Below, piece by piece: positions 26,193-35,274 of a stretch of DNA of 40,935 nucleotides. Positions within the stretch are counted from its first letter, which is position 1, and each line of letters begins with the position of its first letter. Origin of the DNA: Bacteroides sp. SM23_62_1 (GTDB taxonomy: Bacteria > Bacteroidota > Bacteroidia > Bacteroidales > SM23-62). Under the pieces are notes generated by a model that did not search any database, had not been told where the DNA came from, and saw only the letters and a list, made by a program, of their open reading frames with translations. The stretch lies in the NCBI GenBank assembly GCA_001304505.1, contig LJUQ01000019.1, forward strand, positions 1 to 40,935. The letters are read 5' to 3'. The position numbers and the translations under genes were made by a program.

Positions 26193-29000
26193 ATGTTAAG
26201 ACATAGTATATTGTTAATATTATTGGTATTATTTATCGATAATTACTCCCAGGATCTGGTAGATTTCAACTACACGGCTGAAACAGCAATAAAATCTCTG
26301 GTTCTGAGTGATGGGAATAACTTGTTGCTGGGAAATCCTGAACCTTTATTCTCCTTTGTCCTGAATGAACACTATCAATTATCAACAGAATCTTTAAGAC
26401 GATCGGAAGATGGAAACTTGACATTCAAGCTGGACAGGGGACTGCATGGAGAATACAGGAAAGTGGAATTTATTGGGAAAGGACTTAAATATATCCTGTT
26501 CCTGGAAAATATCGGTTCTGATACCCTGCTGCTGGAAAATATCATCCCGTTCGGGCAGCAGTATAACCATGTCTTTATAACTTCAACAGGACCATGGGAG
26601 CTGGCCCGTGCCAAATTATTCAGGCCCGGCTATGGGCCGGTCAGGGTCATTTTACCTGATAATGCCTGGGAGATGGGTTATGGGGCTTTTCCGGTAAATA
26701 ATGAAGTTTCACTCTGTGCAATATCACGCCGAACAGCCTGGGAAGGAAGTATCAGAAGGAGGTACGAGACTTTAATCCCCCCGGGTGGAACGGTTGAATA
26801 TTCGTTCTATTTTGACCTGTTCAGCAGTTCCTGGCAGGAAGGTCTGAGGTTGATGTTTCAGGACAGGTGGCTTTATGATCTTGATAATTTCGATAATACG
26901 CTTTACGACAGGGATGATCTGAAATGGATACGGGATGCAAAAATTATTTTTCTCCAGTTTGCCTGGGACCAGGAATTTTATTCGTATGAAAAAGGAAAGT
27001 ATTTGCTTGATCAACAAATAGAAAGGGGTAGGGAGCTTTTTGGCAATTATGATGTGATCGGTATCTGGCCAACCTGGCCACGACTGGGAGTAGATGAACG
27101 TAACCAGTGGGATCTTTACAGGGATATGCCGGGAGGTATGACAGCCCTAAAATCGTTATCCTTTCATGCCAGGGAACACAATACAAAATTTTTTATTGCC
27201 TATAATCCATGGGATGAGAGTACGAGGAAAGAGGATCCGTACGAAGCACTGACACAGATCATCGGTGCTATTGAAGCAGATGGTGTGGTACTGGATACAA
27301 GGGGAAAATCAAGCTATGCCCTGCAGGAGGCGGCTGACAGAGCCCGGCCGGGCGTCATCATGTATAGCGAAGGGATGGCCATCCCGGAAGATATGCCCGG
27401 TATTGTTTCTGGACGGGTCCATGATGCCATTCGTTACCAGCCTGAATTAAACCTGAACAAACTCATCAAACCTGAATTTGGTATTTTCCGTGTCTGCCAT
27501 ATCCGTGATGGACAACTGCACCGGGAAGCAGCGATATCCTTCCTCAATGGTATAGGAACGGAAATCATCAACTTTGCTCCCGGAAGACCGGCATGGATGG
27601 ATAAAGAATTCCTGTACCTCGGGAAAACAACCATGATCCTCAGGGAGCATAGTACGGCATTCCTCGATCCGGACTGGATCCCCCTCGTTGAGACCCTCCG
27701 TGATTCTATCTGGGTTAATCAATGGAGGGATGGCAAGAAACTGATCTATACTGTTTATAGCCTTGTACCGCAAGGTTATGATGGGCCACTGATTGGAGTG
27801 CCTGATAATCTGAAACTGTATACAACTACAGATTCTGGAACACAACCACCAGTGAATTATCATTGGGTTAGTTTATGGCATCATCATGAAGTTCAGCCAG
27901 TTATGGTTGACAACAAACAATATCTTCCCGTATACCTGGATGCTTTCAATCAATCATGGCTGGGTACACGACAGGAGGGAGCTAATGAATGTATTGCTTT
28001 GTTTCCCAGACTGATAAACTGTTCCAGGAAAGGTGATTCAATTGCTATTCATGCGCCGGAAGGAGATTTGATCAAAATATGGGCAGGCAATCCGGGATAC
28101 CAGAATAAATCGTACGATTTTCCACCGGGGAAACATTCACTCAGTATCCGGGAAATGTTCGGTAACTATGAAGATAAGATTGTAGTTCAGCTTTTCAGTC
28201 GGGACGAACTTCTGGATGAAAACATTTTATTATGGCCACCGGGTAAGCCATGGTTGATCAGCAGCCATATCAAGACGGAAAAGTCAGGTAAAACCCCGCA
28301 AGGTATGATCAGGATCCCGGGAGGCAGGCTGAAAATGAATATTGTTCCAACAGATGAATTTATTCCTTATCCTGATTATGAAAACAATCCTGAAGTTGTT
28401 CTGGAAACATTTTATATTGATCAATATCCAGTTACAAACAGCCAGTATTATGAGTTTATCAGAGAAACAGGCTACACACCGGGGGATACTACCAATTTCC
28501 TCGAACACTGGCGGATGGGTAAATATATAGCCGGAACAGAAAATCACCCGGTCGTCTATGTCAGTTTTGAGGATGCCCTCGCATATGCTTCATGGGCTGG
28601 AAAACGTCTTCCAACAGAGGCGGAATGGCAGTTTGCTGCACAGGGTATGGATGGCAGGAAATGGCCCTGGGGAAATGAGTTCAGGGATGATTTCTGTAAT
28701 CCAGGTGATTCCGGGCTGATGCCGGTAAATTCCTGGCCACAGGCTAAAAGTCCTTTTGGGGTCTGTGATATAGTCGGTAATGTCTGGCAGTTAACGAACG
28801 ATATGTATAGTAACGGAAGCCATCGGTTTGTAATGATCCGCGGCGGATCATATTATAATCCTACAGCAAGCATCTGGTATGTAAAAGGAGGACCGCAACC
28901 GCTCAACAGAACACAAATGTTGCTTCTGGTATCCCCCGGATATGACAGGTGTTCAACGGTAGGATTTCGCTGTGTGAAGGATGCTTACCAAGGCCGGTAA
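26193..29000 (+). CDS. Putative glycosidase-like barrel protein fused to a FGE/SUMF1-like domain
   Basis: A 935-residue exported protein. A strong AAAGGAG lies 4 bases before the ATG. Signal peptide: residues 1-19. Residues 20-220 form a beta-rich N-terminal domain. Residues 250-500 resemble a (beta/alpha)8 barrel: IIFLQFAWDQEF, YDVIGIWPTWPRLGVDERN, FFIAYNPWD, GVVLDTRG (Asp368) and VIMYSEGMA (Glu393). Asp368 and Glu393 are my guesses at catalytic residues. Residues 500-690 are beta-rich. Residues 703-930 are a formylglycine-generating-enzyme (SUMF1/C-lectin-like) domain: RIPGG, YPVTNSQYYEFI, RLPTEAEWQFAAQG, WPWGNEF, GNVWQLTND, MIRGGSYYNP, VGFRCV. The two copper-binding catalytic cysteines of true FGE are replaced (Asn889, Ile894), so it probably binds a ligand rather than matures sulfatases. 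I do not recognise a GH family. Confidence 0.75.
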   Translation: MLRHSILLILLVLFIDNYSQDLVDFNYTAETAIKSLVLSDGNNLLLGNPEPLFSFVLNEHYQLSTESLRRSEDGNLTFKLDRGLHGEYRKVEFIGKGLKYILFLENIGSDTLLLENIIPFGQQYNHVFITSTGPWELARAKLFRPGYGPVRVILPDNAWEMGYGAFPVNNEVSLCAISRRTAWEGSIRRRYETLIPPGGTVEYSFYFDLFSSSWQEGLRLMFQDRWLYDLDNFDNTLYDRDDLKWIRDAKIIFLQFAWDQEFYSYEKGKYLLDQQIERGRELFGNYDVIGIWPTWPRLGVDERNQWDLYRDMPGGMTALKSLSFHAREHNTKFFIAYNPWDESTRKEDPYEALTQIIGAIEADGVVLDTRGKSSYALQEAADRARPGVIMYSEGMAIPEDMPGIVSGRVHDAIRYQPELNLNKLIKPEFGIFRVCHIRDGQLHREAAISFLNGIGTEIINFAPGRPAWMDKEFLYLGKTTMILREHSTAFLDPDWIPLVETLRDSIWVNQWRDGKKLIYTVYSLVPQGYDGPLIGVPDNLKLYTTTDSGTQPPVNYHWVSLWHHHEVQPVMVDNKQYLPVYLDAFNQSWLGTRQEGANECIALFPRLINCSRKGDSIAIHAPEGDLIKIWAGNPGYQNKSYDFPPGKHSLSIREMFGNYEDKIVVQLFSRDELLDENILLWPPGKPWLISSHIKTEKSGKTPQGMIRIPGGRLKMNIVPTDEFIPYPDYENNPEVVLETFYIDQYPVTNSQYYEFIRETGYTPGDTTNFLEHWRMGKYIAGTENHPVVYVSFEDALAYASWAGKRLPTEAEWQFAAQGMDGRKWPWGNEFRDDFCNPGDSGLMPVNSWPQAKSPFGVCDIVGNVWQLTNDMYSNGSHRFVMIRGGSYYNPTASIWYVKGGPQPLNRTQMLLLVSPGYDRCSTVGFRCVKDAYQGR

Positions 29001-29005
29001 CACCC

Positions 29006-29030
29006 GCCCGGTGAATCGAAATCACCGGGT
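29006..29030 (+). terminator. Hairpin terminator after the barrel-FGE fusion gene
   Basis: CCCGGTGA (29007-29014) pairs perfectly with TCACCGGG (29022-29029) around a 7-base loop, 6 bases after the stop codon, and is followed by TATTAAAACAATTTG. It lies inside the frame upstream of the M1 peptidase's likely start, so it helps set that start. Confidence 0.55.
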
Positions 29031-29094
29031 GAGTATTAAAACAATTTGCCGGAAAGATCGTTTAATACTCTATATACTTGTTTTAAAGAATCCA

Positions 29095-31035
29095 GTGAAG
29101 ATATTTCAATTACTTATAATTGCTCTTTTTCTTTTTATCTGTCCACTTCTATTTGCGCAGGAAATCGAGAATAAGTTCTGCCTGGAGCCCAAATCCTTTA
29201 ACCTTAAAAATTCTGTTACGTATATTACGGATCCACGCTTGCTTAATTATGATGTGACTTTTTATTATATCGATATCACAGTTAATGATACCAGCACATG
29301 TATTACCGGATTCACTGAAATTCAGGCAAGAACCAAAGCAGATGATCTTGATGAGATTGTTTTTGAGTTGTCTTCCGATTTTACGATTGACTCAGTTTTT
29401 TTTAATGGGATCCCGGATACATTATATGTTCATTCAGCTGATCTCATACTCATACAACCATATTCAAGCCTGCTCAGGGGTGATCTGTTTTCATGCCGTA
29501 TATATTATGGCGGGCAGGGTGGCAACGATAGCTTTTTTTCAGGAATATCAAACAGGACTGATTACCTGGTAAACCGGAATGTAACCTATACTTTATCTGA
29601 GCCTTTTCATGCAAAGGACTGGTTTGCCTGTAAACAGGTACTGAATGACAAGGCCGATTCGGCATATATTTATATTACTGTGGATACGAGCCTGATGGCT
29701 GGTTCGAACGGGATCTTAACAAACATATCCACTCTTCAGGATGGCATGCACCGGTTTGAATGGAAAACACACTATCCCATTGCTTTTTATCTGTTATCAT
29801 TATCAGTAGCTGATTACCAGGATTACAGTATATATGCTTATCCTGGTCAGGGTGGAGATTCTATCCTGATACAAAACTATATTTATGATGTTCCGGAATT
29901 TTTAAGTGAAAACAGGGAAGATATTGATAAAACCAGGGAGATGATTGAACTCTATTCCGATCTTTTCACAATATATCCTTTTCACCAGGAAAAGTACGGA
30001 CATTGCTATGCCCCGATGGGAGGAGGGATGGAACATCAGACGATGACAACTCTGTCGAGCTTTAATTTCTACCTGGTAGCACATGAGCTGGCCCATCAGT
30101 GGTTTGGAGATCATGTGACCTGTGCTACCTGGCAGGATATATGGATCAACGAAGGCTTTGCCTCATATGTTGAATACCTTGCAGCTGAATTCCTCCTGTC
30201 GAAAGAAGATGCGCAGATATGGATGGTGAATGCCCACGACAGGGCCAGAACACAGCCCGAAGGCAGTATATATATTCCTGCAGAGGATGCTGAAGATGAA
30301 ATGCGGATTTTCAGCGGAGCATTATCATACAAAAAAGGTGCAAGCATCCTTCATATGATCCGCTATGAATTGGATAATGATTCAGTATTTTTTCAGACAT
30401 TGAGGAATTTCATGAAAACCTATAAAGACAGCGTTGCTACCGGGATGGATTTCAAGGAAGTTCTTGAGGAGACATCCGGAAAAGAATTTGACTGGTTTTT
30501 TGATCAGTGGTATTTTGGGAAAGGATATCCTAACTTCACCATAAACTGGTGGCAGAACCAGGATACATTAATCATTGCTTCCTCACAATCAGGATCATCA
30601 GAAGTAACTCCTTTTTTCAGAACACATATTGATTTCCTTGTGCAATTCATTGATGGTACGGATACTTTGATCCGTGTTGAACAGCTTAGCAATGACCAGT
30701 ATTTTAAATTTCAGTTCCCATCCTATGTCTTGGAAGTTATTCCAGATCCTGATAACTGGCTGCTTGATGTGACCAGCATTATTAAAACACCTCAGATGGA
30801 GGGTTCATTCAGTGTTGGACCAAATCCTTTTACTAATAAACTATGGATTGAATTCAAAAATCAAAATGTCAAGAAAGATATCATTATTTCTGATCTGAAC
30901 GGGAAAGTTATTGCACGCTATGAAACGCGGAACGATATCATTTATTTACCGCTGGATCACCTTGTACGTGGTGTTTATCTGTTTACGGTAATAGAAGATG
31001 GGGATTCACTGACGAAAAAAATCGTAAAAGAATAA
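29095..31035 (+). CDS. M1-family metallopeptidase with T9SS C-terminal sorting domain
   Basis: The frame is open from an ATG at 28981, but that start would overlap the preceding gene and its terminator hairpin. The GTG at 29095 gives a good signal peptide (KIFQLLIIALFLFICPLLFAQ-like), so I use it (646 residues). The zinc site is HELAHQWFGDH (His330, Glu331, His334), with the third ligand Glu353 in WINEGFASY. The exopeptidase motif is GGGMEHQTM, with His where GxMEN has Asn. The last about 70 residues (SVGPNPFTNKLWIEF, DLNGKVIARY, GVYLFTVI, KKIVKE) form a type A T9SS sorting domain, so it is secreted through the type IX system. Family role: aminopeptidase. The variant exopeptidase motif may change N-terminal recognition. 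Confidence 0.9.
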   Translation: MKIFQLLIIALFLFICPLLFAQEIENKFCLEPKSFNLKNSVTYITDPRLLNYDVTFYYIDITVNDTSTCITGFTEIQARTKADDLDEIVFELSSDFTIDSVFFNGIPDTLYVHSADLILIQPYSSLLRGDLFSCRIYYGGQGGNDSFFSGISNRTDYLVNRNVTYTLSEPFHAKDWFACKQVLNDKADSAYIYITVDTSLMAGSNGILTNISTLQDGMHRFEWKTHYPIAFYLLSLSVADYQDYSIYAYPGQGGDSILIQNYIYDVPEFLSENREDIDKTREMIELYSDLFTIYPFHQEKYGHCYAPMGGGMEHQTMTTLSSFNFYLVAHELAHQWFGDHVTCATWQDIWINEGFASYVEYLAAEFLLSKEDAQIWMVNAHDRARTQPEGSIYIPAEDAEDEMRIFSGALSYKKGASILHMIRYELDNDSVFFQTLRNFMKTYKDSVATGMDFKEVLEETSGKEFDWFFDQWYFGKGYPNFTINWWQNQDTLIIASSQSGSSEVTPFFRTHIDFLVQFIDGTDTLIRVEQLSNDQYFKFQFPSYVLEVIPDPDNWLLDVTSIIKTPQMEGSFSVGPNPFTNKLWIEFKNQNVKKDIIISDLNGKVIARYETRNDIIYLPLDHLVRGVYLFTVIEDGDSLTKKIVKE

Positions 31036-31061
31036 TAATCCGAAAAATTGTTTTATCACTT

Positions 31062-31220
31062 ACCGGGGCTGTGTCACAACTACAATTTAAGGCTTCACGC
31101 AGAGTCCGCAAAGTTGCCCCAAAGATCGCAAAGTATTGATTAACAGATACGTATTCTTTGCGTACTTGATGTTTTCTTTGCGACCTTTCCGTGAAATATT
31201 AGTTGTGACACAGCCCCGGT
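31062..31220. repeat. 153-bp terminal-inverted-repeat element, copy A (core 31065-31217)
   Basis: The element begins GGGGCTGTGTCACAACTA and ends TAGTTGTGACACAGCCCC. Flanking ACC and GGT extend the inverted repeat outward by three bases. The interior is also symmetric: ACGCAGAGTCCGCAAAG on the left faces CTTTGCGACCTTTCCGT on the right, so the whole block can fold into one long imperfect hairpin. It has no ORF. It lies in the gap between the convergent M1 peptidase and GH3 genes. Copy B (39863-40015) has the same length and differs at about 21 positions by eye. Confidence 0.85.
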
Positions 31221-31235
31221 GAGCATTAAATATAA

Positions 31236-33839
31236 TTACTGAACGGTCAGCATAACCATTTTAAGATCCTGCAGCCTCGATGAAGATCCAACATATATGG
31301 TGAATGATCCAGGTTCAACAATATATTCACCTTTCCCAACATCATAAAACGCCAGTTCTTTGTGCGTAATTTCAAAATCCACTGTTTTTGTTTCACCCGG
31401 TTCAAAGTAGATCCTGGAAAAACCTTTTAATTCACGTAAAGGCCTTGCAACGCTGCTTTCGTCATCCTTAATATATAACTGAACGACCTCTTCCCCGGCC
31501 ATATTGCCGCTGTTTGTAACCTGTGTTGAAACCGTGACAGGTTCATTCTCTGTGATAATGTTTTTACTAAGAACAGGTTCACTATACTCAAAAGTGGTAT
31601 AGCTCAAGCCATATCCAAACGCATACAGAGGTTCTTTCGTGAAATACCTGTAAGTCTTTCCAGCCATATTATAGTCGGTGAAAGGAGGAAGGTCTTTAAC
31701 CGATTTATAAAAGGTAACCGGAAGCCTTCCGCCGGGATTATAATCGCCGAATATAACATCTGCAATAGCTGTACCTGCTGCCTGTCCGCCATACCATGCT
31801 TCGATAATTGCATCTATGTTTTCCTGTTCCCAGTTCACTGCCAGGGCACTTCCGCTCAACAGGACAAGTACAGTTGGTTTATTCATTGCATGGATCTTTT
31901 TAATCAGGTCCTGCTGAATTTTAGGAAGCTGGATATCTGTACGATCACCGCCCTGGAATCCCTCAAGACGAACGCCCATCTCTTCTCCCTCGAGCCTGGG
32001 TGATAATCCCATAAATAAAATGACTGCATCGGCTTTTCCTGCAACCTCCAGCGCTTCTTTTTCAAGATCTTTTCCCGGTACCGACCAGAGCAGTTTAATA
32101 CTTGCATCACCATGTTCTTCATAATAATCAATGTGAATTCTGTATGGCTGATTTGCTTTCAGGTTAACGAACCGGTATCTTTTTGAAGTATGGTGTATAT
32201 TCCTGAACCTTACAAGCAATGAGTCATCAAGGAATACACTGAATCCATTCATCCCTTCTCCACCAAGAGCATATTCCCCGGAGAGGGGCGGGACAATATA
32301 CCCATCCCATTTGATACTGAAATCGTCATCATCGAGCTGCTCAAAAGGAGCGCTATCCCACCAGTAGAAGTCTACCTGGGGATCTACCCTGGTTTCCACA
32401 GGATCTCCTTCAAAGGATTTATTTGTATAATATTGACCGGTTAACCCGTTTACCGTTAAGTTTTGATCTGTGAATAAAGCACTTGAAGGAACTTCTTCAA
32501 AAACCGGGAGTCCGGGAACATGTTCACATCCAGGTGCATATAAAACATTTTCTTCGCCAACTTTCACAATGATTCCCTCAAGTGGTGTAACAGGATTTGT
32601 TGGGATCCCGTTATAATTGGCATTCAGGACTTCTACATCATTTGAATTTGGACCAATGACAGCGATTTTACCAACATTCTTCGATAGTGGCAGAAGATTA
32701 TTTTCATTCTTAAGCAGTACGATTGATTTAAGGGCAGTTTCCAGGGCCAGTTTACGATGGTTTTCACAATCTACGATATCATAGGTGATGCCACTCCATG
32801 GCACCATTTCATCCGGGTCAAACATCCCCAGTTTCATCCTGGCCAGCATAAGTCGCCTGACTGATACATCAATTTCATCTTCTGTTATTAGTCTGTCTTC
32901 CACAGCTTTGACAAGTGCCGGATAAACACTGCCGCAGTTAAGATCTGTCCCGGAGCGGACACCCAGGGCAGCGGCATCCGCAGCAGAATCGGCGACAAAA
33001 TGCCCGGTGTAAAAGTCCCGGATAGCTCCACAATCAGAGACAACATACCCCTGGAATCCCAGTTCATCGCGGAGCAGATCCATCAGCAGTCTGCTGCTGC
33101 CGCAACAGGCTTCACCCATATATCGATTGTAGGCACACATGATTGACCAGACATTGGCCTCTTCAACTGTCATTTTGAAATGAGGCAAATATGTATCTCT
33201 GAAATCCCGCTCACTAATTCTGGCATCAAATGAATGCCTGTCGGGTTCAGGGCCGCTGTGGACAATGTAATGCTTTGAGGTGGCAACTGTTTTGAGATAT
33301 TTATCGTCATCACCCTGCATTCCTTTAATGAAGGCTACACCCATTTTCCCGGTGAGATATGGATCTTCACCATATGTTTCCATGCCGCGTCCCCATCTTG
33401 GATCACGGAACAAGTTAATATTTGGAGTCCAAAAAGTTAAGCCCTGATAAATACCCCGTTTACCCTGCGACTGGAAGCGGTGGTACTTGGCACGGGCTTC
33501 ATCTGAAATAGTAGTAGCAACCTCGAACATATGATCCTGGTCAAATGTGGCTGCCAGACCAATCGCCTGGGGAAAGACCGTAGCTTTCCCCATCCTGGCA
33601 ACACCATGAAGGCATTCATTCCACCAGTCGTATTCAGGGATGTCAAGCCTTTCAATTGCTGCAGCATTATTGGTCATCTGACTGACTTTTTCCTCCAGGG
33701 TCATCCTGGAAACCAGGTCTTCCACACGCTCATCGAAACCGAGCGTGGGATTCTGGTAAGGAGGTAAACCGGCGTATGGATTACAACTATTTATTAAAAC
33801 AAATGTAATCGCAACCAGATAAAGGATTGAATGTTTCAT
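31236..33839 (-). CDS. GH3 glycosidase with PA14 insert, xylosidase-type, lipoprotein
   Basis: This 867-residue protein has a lipoprotein signal with lipobox LINSC (Cys19). The N-terminal GH3 barrel (about 35-345) contains TFWTPNINLFRDPRWGRGMET, KHYIVHSG and VVSDCGAIRDF, where Asp269 is the nucleophile; SDCGAI is typical of the beta-xylosidase/arabinofuranosidase branch. A second alpha/beta sandwich domain (about 365-735) is interrupted by a PA14 domain (about 465-600, LTGQYYTNKSFEG). The C-terminal fibronectin III-like domain carries EEVVQLYIKD and GFSRIYFEPGETKTV. It hydrolyses terminal beta-linked sugars from oligosaccharides in the periplasm, and the exact sugar is uncertain. It is divergent from the ThuA-like gene and convergent with the M1 peptidase gene across the 153-bp element. 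Confidence 0.92.
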   Translation of the reverse strand: MKHSILYLVAITFVLINSCNPYAGLPPYQNPTLGFDERVEDLVSRMTLEEKVSQMTNNAAAIERLDIPEYDWWNECLHGVARMGKATVFPQAIGLAATFDQDHMFEVATTISDEARAKYHRFQSQGKRGIYQGLTFWTPNINLFRDPRWGRGMETYGEDPYLTGKMGVAFIKGMQGDDDKYLKTVATSKHYIVHSGPEPDRHSFDARISERDFRDTYLPHFKMTVEEANVWSIMCAYNRYMGEACCGSSRLLMDLLRDELGFQGYVVSDCGAIRDFYTGHFVADSAADAAALGVRSGTDLNCGSVYPALVKAVEDRLITEDEIDVSVRRLMLARMKLGMFDPDEMVPWSGITYDIVDCENHRKLALETALKSIVLLKNENNLLPLSKNVGKIAVIGPNSNDVEVLNANYNGIPTNPVTPLEGIIVKVGEENVLYAPGCEHVPGLPVFEEVPSSALFTDQNLTVNGLTGQYYTNKSFEGDPVETRVDPQVDFYWWDSAPFEQLDDDDFSIKWDGYIVPPLSGEYALGGEGMNGFSVFLDDSLLVRFRNIHHTSKRYRFVNLKANQPYRIHIDYYEEHGDASIKLLWSVPGKDLEKEALEVAGKADAVILFMGLSPRLEGEEMGVRLEGFQGGDRTDIQLPKIQQDLIKKIHAMNKPTVLVLLSGSALAVNWEQENIDAIIEAWYGGQAAGTAIADVIFGDYNPGGRLPVTFYKSVKDLPPFTDYNMAGKTYRYFTKEPLYAFGYGLSYTTFEYSEPVLSKNIITENEPVTVSTQVTNSGNMAGEEVVQLYIKDDESSVARPLRELKGFSRIYFEPGETKTVDFEITHKELAFYDVGKGEYIVEPGSFTIYVGSSSRLQDLKMVMLTVQ

Positions 33840-34157
33840 ATAAATTGATTTTTAACATATAAATTACAGGAAATGCGGGTTGAGATAAGAAGCGTGATTC
33901 TACGAAATTTTGTCATCTGGGAACAGGGCAATTGAAGATTATTAATCAGTAAAGGACTTCTTTAAGCAATGATGTAATAAAGATATAAATTTAAAGTGAT
34001 AAAAGCCTTGGGAAAATACATATTAATCCGGGTATACTTTTCCAGAACGAAATATGGTGTTATATAGCTTTAAATTTTCAGCCTGATTTAATTGAATCAT
34101 TTGGTATTGTTTGATGTCTGGATTATATTTCAGAAAAAAATCAATACTCTGAATGAC
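33840..34157. other. Divergent spacer between GH3 and ThuA-like genes
   Basis: This 318-bp AT-rich region must hold promoters for both genes. I found no convincing TAnnTTTG box, repeat or hairpin. Confidence 0.35.
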
Positions 34158-34907
34158 ATGAAAAAATATTTATATCTACGACCCGTATATGTCCTGATGA
34201 TCATTATCTTGTTTTGCTGTACATCAAAACATAAAATTTCAGATAAGCCTCATATACTTTTAATTACAGGTGGGCATTCATTCGACACAATACAATTTTT
34301 TGAGATGTTTTATGATTTTGAAGATATGGATGTCGATACCATTTCACAACCACAGGCCAATGCACTTCTGGAAACAGATGAGCTGAAAAAATATGATGTG
34401 TTAGTTTTTTATGATATGTGGCAGGATATCACCGATCAACAGAAAACTGGTTTGCTTGGATTACTCAAGGAAGGAAAAGGTATGGTTTTCCTTCATCATT
34501 CCCTTGTTTCATACCAGGGATGGGATGAATTCATATATATTATCGGGGGCAGATATAACCTGGAAAATGACAGAATGGATACTTCAAAAATATCCGGTTT
34601 TGAGCATGACCTGGATATTAAAGCAAGGATTATCAATAAGACCCATCCGATCACTTCTAATATGCCGGATTTTACAATCCATGATGAAGGATATTATAAT
34701 ATAGAAATAATCCCGGCCGTACATCCCCTTCTGGAAGTCAACCATCCCTCCTGTGCAAAATGTGTTGCCTGGACCAACAAGTATGAGAATTCAAGGATCG
34801 TATATATTCTTCTCGGACATGACAGACATGCTTACCAGAATGAATCATTCAGATTACTGGTAGAAAACGCTGTGAAATGGTCGAACCTCAAAATACCAGA
34901 TGATTAG
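34158..34907 (+). CDS. ThuA-like domain lipoprotein
   Basis: The start is the ATG at 34158 (MKKYLYLRPVY); the in-frame upstream extension adds only AT-rich sequence. The 249-residue product has a lipoprotein-like signal ending LFCC with cysteines at about 21-22. ILLITGGHSFDTIQFFEMF, LVFYDMWQDIT, GKGMVFLHHSLVSYQGWDEF and VAWTNKYENSRIVYILLGHD are hallmarks of the ThuA/glutamine-amidotransferase-like fold used by trehalose-utilisation-type and glycan-cluster proteins. There is no class I amidotransferase cysteine nucleophile, so catalysis is unclear. Glycan-linked periplasmic function is inferred from the surrounding genes. It converges with ppk2 across a repeat-filled gap. Confidence 0.85.
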   Translation: MKKYLYLRPVYVLMIIILFCCTSKHKISDKPHILLITGGHSFDTIQFFEMFYDFEDMDVDTISQPQANALLETDELKKYDVLVFYDMWQDITDQQKTGLLGLLKEGKGMVFLHHSLVSYQGWDEFIYIIGGRYNLENDRMDTSKISGFEHDLDIKARIINKTHPITSNMPDFTIHDEGYYNIEIIPAVHPLLEVNHPSCAKCVAWTNKYENSRIVYILLGHDRHAYQNESFRLLVENAVKWSNLKIPDD

Positions 34908-35274
34908 GTGGACAGGGAGATCTGTTTTTATGGGAAGTTTATAAAGCTCGAAAGCCAGAAACCGAAACCCGGTAACCAAAACCTGCCTGGTTACTGGCAG
35001 AATCGAAATAATGAATATGGAAATCCGAAACAAATTCGAAAATCAAGAATCGAAACCTGCCTGATTGCAGGCCATACTGAAAACTGAAAATCCCGAATTT
35101 CTGCAATCAGCCTGAGGCTGATGCTTTGAAATTCGAGGATCCTCGAAATGGTAATGGAATCAAAGATACCGACCATTTCGGGATTGAAAACTGACAACTG
35201 AAAACTGACAACTGACAACTGAAAACTGACAACTGACAACTGAAAACTGACAACTGACAACTGAAAACCAGAAA
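34908..35274. repeat. Palindrome-rich spacer with a 7-nt tandem repeat at its right end
   Basis: From 34955, words such as CCTGCCTGGTTACTGGCAG (about 34982-35000) and CCTGCCTGATTGCAGGCC (about 35058-35075) form palindromes, and ATCAGCCTGAGGCTGAT (about 35106-35122) is another. From 35186 to 35270 a 7-base word (AACTGAC or AACTGAA) is repeated about 12 times in a 21-base higher-order unit. It abuts the ppk2 stop codon. The 7-nt unit gives a repetitive but spurious reading frame. Confidence 0.7.

Noticed and set aside
26193-29000. Genuine sulfatase-maturing FGE encoded beside the sulfatases
   Set aside because: The catalytic cysteine positions of FGE are Asn and Ile here, so enzyme activity on sulfatases is not supported; maturation probably depends on an enzyme encoded elsewhere.
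34991-35260. A minus-strand frame encoding repeated VSFQLSV units
   Set aside because: It is produced by the 7-nt tandem repeat and palindromic spacer; composition is not protein-like, and there is no signal or family match.
35186-35270. Possible CRISPR array
   Set aside because: The units are contiguous 7/21-nt tandem words without unique spacers, and there are no cas genes in the window.
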